NCBI RefSeq assembly: GCF_027580225.2
Contig: NC_073348.2
Coordinates: 24,362,001-24,426,000 of the forward strand
Direction of reading: 5' to 3'
From: Misgurnus anguillicaudatus
Taxonomy: Eukaryota; Chordata; Actinopteri; Cypriniformes; Cobitidae
DNA length: 64,000 bases
The translations under genes and the position numbers were made by a program. Positions 1-61,533 of this stretch are shown piece by piece. The notes beneath the pieces were generated by a model. That model was not told where the DNA came from. It worked only from the letters and a program-made list of their open reading frames with translations, and did not search any database. The number at the start of each line of letters is the position of its first letter. Positions within the stretch are counted from its first letter, which is position 1.

Positions 1-544
1 ACATTACTCTTTTAACTAACTATTTTAAAGGTAACTGTTGTAAAAACGAAATCATTTTGCTAATCATTTTTAAATTTCCTTTTGTCTGTGTGCCACTGCC
101 TTGACCTCTCCATTATTAGCCTATAGCATAGGTGTCATTTACACTGGGGTGTCCCCACCACTTTTTGAAATGGCTGATTTTGTCCCCAATACTTTTTGAA
201 AGCATTTGGTTAAAATGTTCTGAAAAATCACACCATCTGCCTAGAAAATTGTAACTTATAATTTTCTATCGGTCTTAGTACACGATGTAACTACAGAAGA
301 GTCAAGTTTTATATAAAAAAATAACCAAACTCTTTGGTTATTTTTTCGCGCGATGCCAATGATCCAATCAGATTCAATGGATTATGCCAAGCCAGGCCAA
401 AAGTGGTACCGCCAGACCCGGAGATCGGCTAAATGGATTCCAAAAAGGAAAAAAAATCAAAGGTTTATCTCTAGGGGAGCTGGAAAATTAGCATATTTTA
501 TTTTCAAAAAAGTGGAGATATACGGTTTTGTATGTCTAAAATTT

Positions 545-724
545 AACTGGTACAAAATTGTTCTTTACGGTACACAATAGATCATTAGGGTTTAATATTG
601 TACCCCAAAAGCTACAACATTTCAACATGTTGTATAAAGGTACAAAAATGAACCTTTGAGGTTACCACCCCAGCCAGAGAAGGTACAGTTTTGTACATTT
701 TTGGAACCTTTTTTCTAGACCTTT
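545..724. repeat. GTAC-rich repeat fragment
   Basis: Several ggtacaaaa and ttgtacatttt motifs within 180 bp resemble the family seen at 8270-8441, 9815-10012 and 12548-12747. Ends are not clear. Confidence 0.4.
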
Positions 725-2118
725 TTGTGTCATCATGACCCCTTCGACTAGAATCTGCTGACTCTTAAGGTTATATTTGCATAGTTGAAGCAGTGTCTCA
801 TGCATCCCCTGGATGGCAGTGTAAAACAAGTCTTGAACTTTTATGTGTGCTTTGAGTTGAAGCCCCCGATGGCTAGTTTAAGTGTTACAGTCTTTAAGCT
901 CAGTGGCGAGAAGTGAGATACGCTCCAGAAGCCTCGGGGCAGAGCTAAAGGCCTCAGGGAAGAGTTCAAATGCTGTGTTGTATGTCAGATTTAGATGCAC
1001 ACAGCATACAGGGCAAATAGATTTGAGAAGGTGCCATGTTGGATCAAAATCATCATCTGAGAGATCAGAGAGGCTTATAGGAAACACAAGTGTGTGTCTG
1101 AGCTTACTAATGTGTGAATGTGTGCATGTACAACCCTGTTTCTCTGTGTGTATACTTGTAGCCTGTGTGTGCGTGTATATGTGTGGACTAAGATTACCAA
1201 GGGAAGTCCCGGTTTGTAGGCTCAGCCCAGATGGCAAATGTAATGAGGAGCAGCATGCAGAGGTGCTTTTCTGACCCTGCCACCCTCGCCTCTCTCTCCC
1301 CTTCCTCCCCGGGGACACATCTATGAATAATGCATGGATGAATTATTACTTCTAACATTTCGCTGTATTTCCTCCAGAGCTTATGAGTGATTGCAGTGGC
1401 TACCCAGCAATCTGCTTTTATGTGGTCAGTTGGAAGTCTTACCGTTAGAATTTAACCATGAGAACAAAAACTACTGAGCATTTATCACCCATGACAGATG
1501 TGTGCATTGCTGTTGTGCTTCACCTTTATCAAGAGTTGCAGGGTTTTGCCGCAGGTGAGAGTTTGATATAACACTGACCTCGTAGATTCTCGATGCTTTC
1601 ACATTTTGCCTGTGGACTTATAACCGGTTTTGGTGTTATGAAGCTGCTGGACTCGTGAAACGCACATATAGTAAAATCTGTAAAATCTCTTGTTTTGCCA
1701 TATGTATCACACTCTTAAAACTAAAGGTGCTACACGATCCCCTAAATCTTTTTTGGCTGTACCCAGCAAGCAATTTTGCATTTAAGTGAAGTCTAATTAC
1801 ATCTAAGCCAAATTTGGTCTGTCAGTGAAAATGTAATGGACATTTAACCATAGCCTAAAAATAAATTAATAAAACCAAACACTTTGTATAATAACTGTTG
1901 ACTTTGCTTACTGGAATATTATATAGTTTGGTAAAAAATGTAACCATTTAAGTTTATTTTGGCTAGATGTGGGTTACTCATAGCCAAACTATATCGGCTC
2001 TATAGTTAACCTAGCTGATGAAATGATGGCTATTGCTTGCTGGTTCCATAGAACCACAAAAGATTCAAATTGTAGTAAAAAGGTACTTTTTAGACTATAA
2101 AAAGGTAAGATATAATTT

Positions 2119-2190
2119 ATTATTTTACTGGCATCTAGCGGTGACATTGTGAATTGCAACCAACAGCTCAGTCCACGGCTGCGTCTGAAA
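2119..2190 (+). repeat. left fragment of the TTAA element also found at 19724-20110
   Basis: The stretch with actggcatctagcggtga and gcaaccaacagctcagtcca matches the left part of the 19724-20110 element (gtggcatctagtggtga, gcaaccaacggctcagtcca). Its presumed right part is at 3161-3205, about 1 kb away. Confidence 0.6.
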
Positions 2191-2306
2191 ACTAAAGCTA
2201 GGGCCACACCAAAAGATCTTAGCAGATTTAAAAAATGTGAGAAACCACAAAAATGATTTGACTTCACAGTAAACACAATGGACGACGGAAATTAAGAAAT
2301 GTAATG

Positions 2307-2813
2307 AAAAGGGCACATTTCATTGCTAAAAAACAATGTTATTTTGTGTATTTGGTGTAATACAATGTGTTTGCGTGGTTTTTGGTTAAAAAAAACATTA
2401 TTTCCCACCGTAAATTTTTGTAGCTCCAGATTTCACTCTCTTCCTGAAACGCACCGATTGGCCAGCTGTACGTTGTGATTGGCTTGAATACCTCTGACGT
2501 CAGCCAGAAATGTGACCCTCCTTACCATGTTTGAAAGATTCGCTCACAATGCAATGCTAGCAGGAGGTAATTTACAGGCTGAGTCCGAAAAGGGAAGAAT
2601 TATGATAATTTCATCACCAATCCCAGGAAGGAAACCTGTTTCCTACAATCCGTGTGTTTGTTGTAGTCCAAGAAAAGTGATTTACGTTGGAAATGAGAAC
2701 TCGCGTCATTACTTTGCGGTATGTACCTTTTGCATATCGTTAACATGTACTAATACACACTTACACAGCAAAGAAAATGTAAAATCGTGAATCGGACCAT
2801 AGGTGCCCCTTAA
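2307..2813 (+). mobile_element. inverted-ended dispersed repeat, copy 1
   Basis: Ends aagggcac and gtgcccctt are inverted. About 500 bp is shared with 44585-45034: blocks attgctaaaaaacaa, ttattttgtgtatttggt, ccttaccatgtttgaaaga and ttgttgtagtcca occur in the same order. Non-coding; the frames in it are not conserved. Family name unknown. Confidence 0.65.
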
Positions 2814-3068
2814 TACTGTCGACTGCTTTTTACATCTCTGCCCATATGGCAAAAAATATATATATTTCAATGTGAAAAAAATATATATACATATATATAT
2901 ATATGAAGAGTTTCGTTGCAAAACGATTAATATTTTTCGAAATATAAAAAAATGTCCAAAAAATATACTGGTGAAAAATAAATTTTTGAAAACATATTTT
3001 AAAATATATTTCCACAAATATCTTTTTTTGGTGATTTTGTATATTTTAAAATATTTGTAAAATTATAT

Positions 3069-3071
<3 letters not shown>

Positions 3072-3161
<90 letters not shown>
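3072..3161. repeat. (AT)n microsatellite, about 45 units
   Basis: An uninterrupted AT run that produces false Ile-Tyr repeat frames on both strands. A shorter AT-rich run precedes it at 2856-2905. Confidence 0.98.
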
Positions 3162-3162
<1 letters not shown>

Positions 3163-3205
3163 CATTTCTGCCAAGAGATCCTTCTAAAAGCTCCACAGTG
3201 AACCT
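3161..3205 (+). repeat. right fragment of the TTAA element seen at 19724-20110
   Basis: gcatttctgccaagagatcc and ttctaaaagctccaca match the right end of 19724-20110 (gcatttctttcaagagatcc, ttctaaaaattacaca). Confidence 0.55.
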
Positions 3206-3544
3206 TTGAATGAATGGTTCTTTGGGGAACCAAAAATGGTTCTTCTATGACATCGCTGATGAGACAAACCTTTTGTAGCACCTTTATTTTCAAGAGTGCA
3301 AAACTTACAGAAAGCTTTTGTTTGGCGAGAAATAATTACAGCACTGCAAACTTTGATGATTTATGCCCTGCATTTGTTGTCATTTTCTTTCATGTTCCCA
3401 TCTGAAATAAGCAATTTTGCTTGTAGAACAGTTCTCATAGCAGGAGTCCTGATACAGAATTAGCTTTTATGATTACCATTGGTTAACAGCAGTGAGATTT
3501 GAATTACGCTCACCCACTCTGAAATTCAACTGTATTTTTTCTTT

Positions 3545-3700
3545 TACATTCACATGTATGCATATGGCAGATGCCTTTATGCGAAGTGACTTATGTGCGT
3601 TCAACCTACATTACAGTATACCTTTTTTAGTATGTATGTACCCTGGGGATCAAACCCATAACCTTTGCACTATTAATGCAATGCCCTTCCAACTCACCCA
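3545..3700 (-). repeat. tRNA-derived SINE copy
   Basis: Reverse-oriented copy. ggggatcaaacccataacc is the complement of a tRNA B-box-like GGTTTGATCCC; the tail module is ggcagatgcctttatgcgaa. The same body recurs at 20740-20905, 34143-34238 and 46715-47335. Confidence 0.7.
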
Positions 3701-3724
3701 GAGAAAGACAAAGCTTCCTATACA

Positions 3725-3835
3725 GTAGGTCAATTTGTAGAGCATTGCGATTGTATGGGCTCGACCCCCATGAAACAGACATGATCAAATGTATATACTG
3801 AATGCAGATACATCTGCCAAATGCATAAAGTCAGT
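3725..3835 (+). repeat. tRNA-derived SINE copy, opposite orientation
   Basis: tagagcattgcgattgtatgg, trimmed here to tagagcattgcgatt, is followed by ggctcgaccccca and the tail atctgccaaatgcataaa. It lies 25 bp from the reverse copy at 3545-3700, so the two form an inverted pair. Confidence 0.6.
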
Positions 3836-5685
3836 TAATCCTTAAATACAGAAGACGCTTGTATTAAAGCAATTACACATTATACCTCTGCATGACAGGA
3901 AAGAGATTGAAGGGTCCCGAATATAATGCATGATGATGAGTCGCATGCTGTGTATTAGGCATTCTGTGGGCTAGTTTATATTCCACCCTGCAGTATAAAT
4001 TCTCTCGCTCATCTGATTAGAAAGACTTCCTGTAATGCAGTGACATAATGCAGCTGTTCGTAGGTGGCCAATGAAAGGATCAGTCAAGTTCTAATGACAT
4101 AAAATAAGGCCGTTTAATAAATCCTTGTGCGCCGTTCATGTGCAGCATGCCAATGCTAAGTGACGAGAGCAGAGGTTGTCTGTCACCTGTCTCTCGCTTT
4201 GCTCACCTGTGAGTATCTGCAGCTGTCCGTGCCATCTGTTTTGTGAAATGCTCTCACATGCAAACTTCGGCAATACAGTAAATCACAGACCTCTTACAAT
4301 CATACAAATATAACTGTTTTATTTAATAATATGTTATAATAATAATAATAATAAGACACGCCCACCCACCCTTCTCCCAGCCCATTGATGTATAATTGCT
4401 CTAGAAATGACAGGTTGGCAAGTTTGGAGGCTAGGAGAGGGTGCAACCTGTGCTCTGTAATGATGTGTCCTCTCCTAGTACGTCCAATGAGGGATGCATG
4501 CAGTACAAGAGTCTACTCTCGCAGGTGAGTCGGCACACAGGATTCAGAGCGACACATCTCGCTGCCATGCTGGTTAGGAGTGCATGTTGATCCTGCGAGT
4601 TGGCTGGTTAGTCTATAGTCAGAGTTTGTATGTCCTTTGAGTGTCATTATAGGTCCCCACGCTGTTTCGTAAAGGCAGGTGGATTCAGCTCCACATTCTG
4701 AAGAGCAAATCAGCTCGTACCTGCATTCACTGGTAAGACCGGGGGCGGGGCTTAGGCAGGAAGCCACATTTCACTTGGCAGTTATTGCCACACTCAGGCA
4801 AGTCCTGGCTTGTGGAAGACTTCTTGCGTTTTGGAAGACGAGATGATAGGGAAGATTGGCTTTTTCATTTTATTCGGAAGACACCTGCAATAATTCCTGA
4901 TCAAGAGAGGTGCATTGGCTTCAGGTCGGGCAGGTTTTTGGAAATCACCCACAAGTTTAATTGTTCGTTCTGTGAAGGTGAAGAAGTCAAACCTTTAGTT
5001 CGTTTATCATGAGAAATGGATATAAAACCAAGTTGCCATAAGGGAAATACATTTGAGAAAAATATTGCAGAAGAAGAAACACAATCAAAACATAAGCTTC
5101 ATCTTGCGGTATATAAAAACGATCTATTCATAAATTATCGGATCAAGTAAGCACCCATCAGTTCTTTAAAATGATTTTTTGTGACTCCCTGGATATTACT
5201 GCGCGTAAAATGGCCTTCGGTTGCAATTCATTTCACAATTTAATAAAATAATATTGACAATTTAAAAAATAAATACAAAAACAAAACAAAAAATGTAAAT
5301 CTATACATATCCACCATCCTTATGGCTCATAGCAGGTTTGGCAAGACCAACCAGTCATTTTTCCCTCAAAAGCAGCCACATACAGTACAGTATTGTCACA
5401 ATTTTGTATGATTGCATTTAATATGACTCATTAATCCTTCTTTATATATATATATATAACATATATTTTTATCTTTTACTCTTTCATTTCATCACAAAAA
5501 TATGCCATTACAATTTTATAAGTGTCCATCAGTCGCATGACTCTCTATGCATGCTCGAATCGAGGACAAATGAAACAGAAAACACTCTGTGTCCTTGAAA
5601 ACTTGACCTGATTTTGAAGAGAAAGCGAGAGTCAGGAGAGATCTAAGACCATATTACTACTAACTTCACAGCAAAACCAGGTCTG

Positions 5686-5723
<38 letters not shown>

Positions 5724-5740
5724 GAGAGAGAGACAGACAG
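5686..5740. repeat. (GA)n microsatellite
   Basis: GA run with one AGGG interruption, ending in agacagacag. Confidence 0.95.
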
Positions 5741-5964
5741 TCCTACAGTATTTGAAGTTAGGCTTAAGATCTGAATTGACTTAGTGTACTCTCTTCTTCC
5801 AACCACATAAATCCCAGAAAAAAACTCCTTGTTCATAGTCTGCTAATGTCCTCGGTTTCCTCACTTGCACAGGGAAATTATTGCTCACATCGCTGGGCTA
5901 TTGCTCTCCAGTTTGGCTTTTATTGAGTCAATCGATCGTTACTTTGCTCTATCTCTCTCTCTTT

Positions 5965-5966
5965 CA

Positions 5967-5997
<31 letters not shown>

Positions 5998-5998
5998 C
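5965..5998. repeat. compound (CA)n(GA)n microsatellite
   Basis: A cacaca run passes directly into gagaga. Confidence 0.9.
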
Positions 5999-6596
5999 TA
6001 AAGGGAAGGTTAATAGCCACAGGACACACAGGAGAGGGTTTGGGGAGATTGCTCAGGAAATGGAGCGTGACTTTGGAGCACACATGAGGGGGCACGTGTG
6101 CGCCACATTCGCCCTTGTGTTCTCAACATCTCCGTCGACCAGGTAGATAGCACGCGCGCACACACACACGCAAATGCCCTCGCCCCGACCTCGAAGGACC
6201 CTCGTCTGCTCAACCAGCAACAAATTTGTTCAGTTTCTAATTCATAAAACAACTCCATGAATCCGACTTAATGATCTTTCGGGTTTCTCCTCATATAGTC
6301 TAACGCCTCTAAATCTGTCAGCTTCTCCAACAGCTAACTTCAATCACGGATTTACCCTCAGGACGTTCAGAAACTCCTGCAGCGTGAACGCAGACAATCA
6401 TCTACATCCCAAAACCAATCTCGCGTAGCTGAACATTTACCAGAGTTTATTCCGGAAAGTCTTTATCCTGTTATTCCCGCCGCATTCTCTTACGGTACCT
6501 TTACATTTCTGCTTACGACTTTCATCGAGACATTCGCCCACGTTCCAAACATTTTCTAAAATGTATCTAAAAAGTCTTACTACATACCTTTTCTCA

Positions 6597-6799
6597 TTAA
6601 AGGACAAGTTTGGTATTTTACACTTAAAGCCCTGTTTTCAGATTGTTCATGATAAAATAGAACGGTTTTGACTGAAATTTGGACACATGATGCTGTCCCG
6701 GGACAGCATCATATGTTCAAACTCCAGTCAAAACCGTTCCACCCCATCATAAACAATCCGAAAACCGGGCTCCAAGTGCGAACCGAACTTGTCCTTTAA
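6597..6799. mobile_element. palindromic TTAA-flanked MITE
   Basis: About 200 bp that folds on itself almost end to end: left arm AGGACAAGTTTGGTATT, right arm CGAACTTGTCCT, centre gctgtcccgggacagc. TTAA flanks both ends (6597-6600, 6796-6799), consistent with TTAA target duplication as in piggyBac or Kolobok superfamilies. The longer relative is at 10763-11347. Confidence 0.85.
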
Positions 6800-8204
6800 G
6801 TTCAATCACAGATTTTCCTCTGAGGATTAACCCTCAAACATTCCTGAAGAAACTTTACGTCTCAAAAACATCTTTATCCAGTTACTTTCGCTACATACTC
6901 TTACCTTCAACGTTCTACTTACAACTTTCATGGAGACCCACGTGCCAATACTCATCACACCAAACATTTTAATCCAATTATGTCTGCTACACACAAGTAT
7001 TCCCTATTTTCAATTTCTATTAACACCTTATTGAGACAATTGGCGACATACGCACACCGTTTCTCTACATGCTGAAAACATTCTGCAACATGCACAAACC
7101 CCCATTAACATTCCCTTAACGTTCTTCCGATTTTCTGTTGCACATCCCTAAATATATCCCTTTTTTTTTGCTGTCTGGGTGTCCAGAACAGATAATCAGG
7201 CCATAGCTCAAGGACATCAAGGTGACTATGCCACACAAACACGTACACATGAACCTCACACGCCCTCTATGTCTCTGCGCTGTTGTCTTGCCATTTACCT
7301 TGACTGACAATAGCTGCAGCCAATCAGATCACACCACACACACCACAGTGCTTGCTGCAATACCAAAGCAGGACAAGAGTCCTTTCTTCCTTCTTAGGGA
7401 CAGAAAAGATGGACAAACATCCATTAAACGATTTAGGCATGGGTTTGTGTGTAAAAAAAAACAGAATAAGATGCCTGTGTGTTTTTAAGCAGCATGAATG
7501 GATAAAATGGAAACCGATGCTGGTTTTTGCAGTAGGAAAGATGCCTGTGGAATCACAAAGAGCAAATTAAAATGCCCAGACTTGACTCAACCATTAAAAT
7601 GATCAACTGTGTCTGCGAGCCAAGTGTTTACACACGTGTGCCCACACCACACAAACACACACAAATAAATAAATAACAGAAGCAAATGTTAATTTCACGT
7701 CATTCTGTCCTTTTCACACTCCAAGACACATACTAAAGCTTTCAAACACTTGATCGGCTCTCCTCAATTTAAATCTGCACATTAAAATCTCTTGTCCGCG
7801 CTGGTTGAACGAGCCGAACGTTCACGGGAACAGAAGTAAATAATTCAAGCAATCATGGCTGGATTCCTGTAAGAATTCCATCAAAGATCCATCAAACAGC
7901 TCGACTGCCAATGATACGGCTGAATCCCATTGGCCATTAAACATGAATAGAGTTGTCACAAGAGGCTTTTGTTTTGCCTGCAGGTGAATGCTGTGTTCAA
8001 GCCAAAGACAGATGCTTGGGGTTGTGAATTCACTCTTAACTCATTATCGCTGTCATGATCATTAAGTCTGTTGTTGTTTAGAATAAGGAAAGTAAATCTA
8101 CTGCATTTGGTTTCATGTAATGGCTGTTTTTGTTTATAGAGTGAGATTGGATTACAGTGAAATATTTGTTCTGTCCTACATTACGGATTTTTCCTTATAC
8201 CATT

Positions 8205-8505
8205 GGGTCCACTGGTTGCGGCATTGCATTAGCAACGCTGATGTCATGGGTTCGATAGCATACGGTCCAAAATATAAACCCCAGCTGTCAATTGGGCAGT
8301 ACCTAATATGTATACATTTGGTAGCAATATGTACCTCTGAGGTACTAAAATGAAATCGTTAGGTACAAAGGTGTACTTTTTGAAAGGGTACTGCCCCAGT
8401 GACAGCTAGGGTACATATACCACCTTTGCTGACGGTGTACTGATTAAATGTTTAATTTGAATGCAGAATGCACTGCCAAGTGCACAAAAGTAATGTAAAA
8501 TGTTA
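8205..8505 (+). repeat. SINE copy interrupted by a GTAC-rich element
   Basis: tRNA-like part gcattgcattagcaacg and atgggttcgatag lies before 8270, and a SINE-like tail actgccaagtgcacaaaagt lies after 8441. The GTAC-rich element sits between them. Confidence 0.55.
8270..8441. mobile_element. GTAC-rich MITE, copy 1
   Basis: Shares atatgtacctctgaggtact, ggtacaaaggtgtactttt and gggtactgccccagt with 9815-10012 and 12548-12747. The right end is gctgacggtgta. Confidence 0.75.
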
Positions 8506-9019
8506 TCTACACCTGCTGACCAATACAAATGGATCCTACTTGAAGGGTGCAATAAACAAGAATATTTCCCTCCTTTTGTTTAAGGCTCTGACTGCCACAG
8601 ATGTTCGTAACCTAATGGCAGGGGGAAAATGAACCAGCAAGGGTCTCATATGTCGAATAGAAATTACGATGTTCAAAATAATATCTCCCTCTCTCTCTCG
8701 CTTTCACGCTCAGTCTCACCAAACACTTCATCTAAACAAAGGAAACCACAGGGAAAGAAAGTCAATATTTAGTGGAAACCCCAAATGGATAATTCTTGTA
8801 TTTGCCTTTACAGCTATAGGCAGGGGGCCTGTAAGGGGAACATGATTTTGCAGGGGAGTAACAGGTGTCTGGTTCGCCAAAAAAAGATAGGTGTCCCCTC
8901 GCCCTGTAGAGAGCTGATTTTGCCCCACTCATACAGCTCTTCCTGCCCCGTTGCATTGTGGGAAGTAAAGTTATCAATATCACTGTAGTCCATCACCCTC
9001 CCTGTATGTGGCCCCCGTG

Positions 9020-58984
<49,965 letters not shown>

Positions 58985-60688
58985 CTTCTCCCCCCCCCTC
59001 TCACCTTTGGGAGGGGGGTCGCTGTCTGCTTAGGAGACCCTCTCTTGACGCACTTTTTACCTTTTCTTACCAGCAGCACAAAGATAAAAAAGTCAAGGGT
59101 CAAACCTTGACTGGCGACTGAGAATGAGTGTAGGTTCCTCACTTGTCTCTGTGTGTCCCAATCCAAAACGGAAAGATGTTAAGTTCTGGTCCACTCACAA
59201 CCTGTCCATGGTTTGCCCTTCATTATGTTTGTTTCGCAAAATGCATGTCGACAGTGAAACGAATCCGCAAAGCGTAAATCGACCCCGTCACATTTCCCCA
59301 AAAAGACACGGAAAGAGGCTGACGAAGTCATCGTTGCGACATCGCCGACATATTTGCCCCCCCTCTGCTCCACTCACTTCCCCTCCCCTTATGTCTTTTC
59401 TCGTGAAGACGACAACATTGACAAAGCTGAAGTTTAGCACGCTGTTTCGGAGAAAAACGTAGAGCTTCCTTGCTGGTCCTGACCAGAAAGTTCGTTCCTC
59501 ACCGCTAGCAGGATTATTCAGATCAGGAACAGATCCAGGCAGATGGTCAGCCTACAGTCCCTGTGGCTAACTTTACTCGTGTTGAAAAAATAATCATTTA
59601 GACTGGTAATCCACCGCTCCGACGTCCAAAGGCACTTCTGCTTCGGCTGCTGGGACGGACAAAGCCTTGAGTCGCACAACGAGAGCTGGCAAAAAGAAGA
59701 ATGGACTCAGAGAAATTTCCCGTCTGCCTCTTCTGGCACACGCTATCTCTACCCACAGCCCTACATTACCCCCCCTCCACCCCAAAGCCAGCGAGTGTGT
59801 GCGCAAATCCAGCGGCTACCACCAGTAAAGGTGACATTCATGAGAGAACAAGTAAGGGAGGGAGAGAGAGAGCGATCGGGAGGAAAAGAGAGAGGGAGTG
59901 AAACAAGAATGATGAATGAGAACAAGGGAGGAGAGAAAAGAGTGAGAGAGAGATGAAGGAAAAGAAAGACAGGAGAGAGTTAACGCTATTCTTTTCCTCC
60001 CTCCCGACATGACTGTCCTTGATGAGTAGTGTGGAGGAGAGAGAGAGCGAGCAAGAGAGAGAGTGAGAGAGAGAGAGAGTGTGTGAGCTGCCAATGGTGA
60101 CAGTTTTCAGTCACCGGAAGAACATCGCAGTCATGCGTTCGGAGCAGGTTATCACTGCCAAGTACGCACGCACTCATCCTCCGTCTACACACATCTTTGT
60201 GTACACAATCACTTTTACCGGATTAGGGTTGTACCACTTTTATTGGTTTAGCGTTTAGTTCCATGCAGTCTTTGCGCTGGGAGCGTTTCACATTTGCTGA
60301 GGGAATAAAAGTAACGCAAACAGACACTTTTGCTCTAACTGAACATTTTAAAATATTGACTTTTCCCATACGAAGGCTGATAAACATCTTAATTACACTG
60401 CCTCCTAAGATACTTCGTTTTAGCCGGAATAGAAGACAGCTTTGCATATATTCATCGCCGATAAGGCAATCCCAGAATGCACTGCAATTAGCTCAATAAA
60501 ACTACAGTACAAAATTGTAAAACTGTTGAATATAAATGTATTGAAATAGTTTATTTTGCATATATAGCGTAGCAACTAGCTAAAATATAGTAAGTTAACA
60601 CAATTATATAGTTGTAGCCTAGAAGATTTCAAATTGGTGACTTAGGGATGCTGCATTTAAAGGCAGTTCCCTATGTATGCACTAGACA
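58985..60688 (-). promoter_or_regulatory. presumed fgf11 5' UTR and promoter region
   Basis: Directly upstream of the ATG is a pyrimidine/purine tract, then sequence richer in G+C than the introns as far as about 59850, then GA-rich simple sequence (59850-60085). I recognised no TATA box at a sensible distance and cannot place the transcription start. Called from position and base composition only; outer limit set by the repeat at 60689. Confidence 0.4.
60028..60084. repeat. (GA)n-rich simple sequence
   Basis: Interrupted GA run ending gtgtgtgag, with further GA-rich tracts at 59858-59960. Confidence 0.9.
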
Positions 60689-61533
60689 TTAAAGGATTAG
60701 TCCATTTTCTTAAAAATCCAGATAGTTTGCTCACCACCATGTCATCCAGGGTGTTGATGTCTTTCTTTGTTCAGTCGAGAAGAAATTATGTTTTTTGCGG
60801 AAAGAAATCCAGGATTTTTCTCATTTTAATGGACCCCAACACTTAACAGTTTTAATGCAGTTTAGGGTTGCAGTTTCGAAGGACTCTAAACGAACACAAA
60901 CGAGGCATAAGGGTCTTATCTAGCGACAAATATGCACATTTAAACCACTTTTAAACTTCTCGTCTTCCTCTGGCTGTGTGACGAGCCAGCGCGACCTCGC
61001 GTAATACGTCATCACGTCAAGAGGTCATGGATGACGTATGCGAAACTACGCCCCAGTGTGGAGAAAGAGGACCGTTCCGACGTTGTTGTATGTTAAATGA
61101 TTCTAATTAATGTCTTTGTGTCAGTTTATTGTTTAAAATGGTCCGCAAATGTGCGTTTCATATATGTAACACATGACCTTCCGACGTCATTACGCAATTA
61201 CGTGAGGTCGCGTTGACTCGTCACACAGCCGGAGGAAGACGAGAAGTTTTGGTTTAAAAGTGCATATTTTTTATTTGTCTTGCCAAAAATGACAAATTGT
61301 TGACTTGTTTGAGATTGTTTAGAGTCCCTTAAAACTGCCATTTTAAACTGCATTAAAACTGTTAAGTGTTGGGGTCCATTAAAGTCCATTAAAATGAAAA
61401 AAATCCTGGAATGTTTTCCTCAAAAAACATAATTTCTTCTATACTGTACAAAGAAAGACATCAACATTTTGGATTACATGGTGGTGAGTAAATTATCTGG
61501 ATTTTTTTGGAAAAAAATGGACTAATCCTTTAA
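60689..61533. mobile_element. 845-bp TTAA-flanked long-TIR element
   Basis: Arms of roughly 300 bp: ttaaaggattagtccatttt and aaatggactaatcctttaa at the tips, caacacttaacagttttaat and its complement further in, then cttctcgtcttcctctggct and its complement. The centre has several CRE-like pieces such as ttccgacgtcattacg and ggatgacgtatgcg. Confidence 0.88.

Larger units (their letters stand above)
1..9019. other. region downstream of fgf11: 3' UTR of unknown length, then intergenic
   Basis: Starts just past the fgf11 stop, on its 3' side. The part nearest the stop (about 8600-9019) is free of repeats I recognise and may be 3' UTR. Further out are SINE copies, (AT)n and (GA)n arrays and several MITEs, each listed separately. 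4100-6350 and 6850-8100 hold mostly unique-looking DNA with no convincing exon. Open frames here are short, begin at non-ATG codons or fall in repeats. Confidence 0.6.

Noticed and set aside
878..1318. 146-codon minus frame, the longest in the window
   Set aside because: Begins at a GTG rather than ATG and covers low-complexity tg/ca-rich sequence; no domain recognised.
2999..3293. Frames of alternating Ile and Tyr, also at 27013-27249
   Set aside because: Translation of (AT)n microsatellites.
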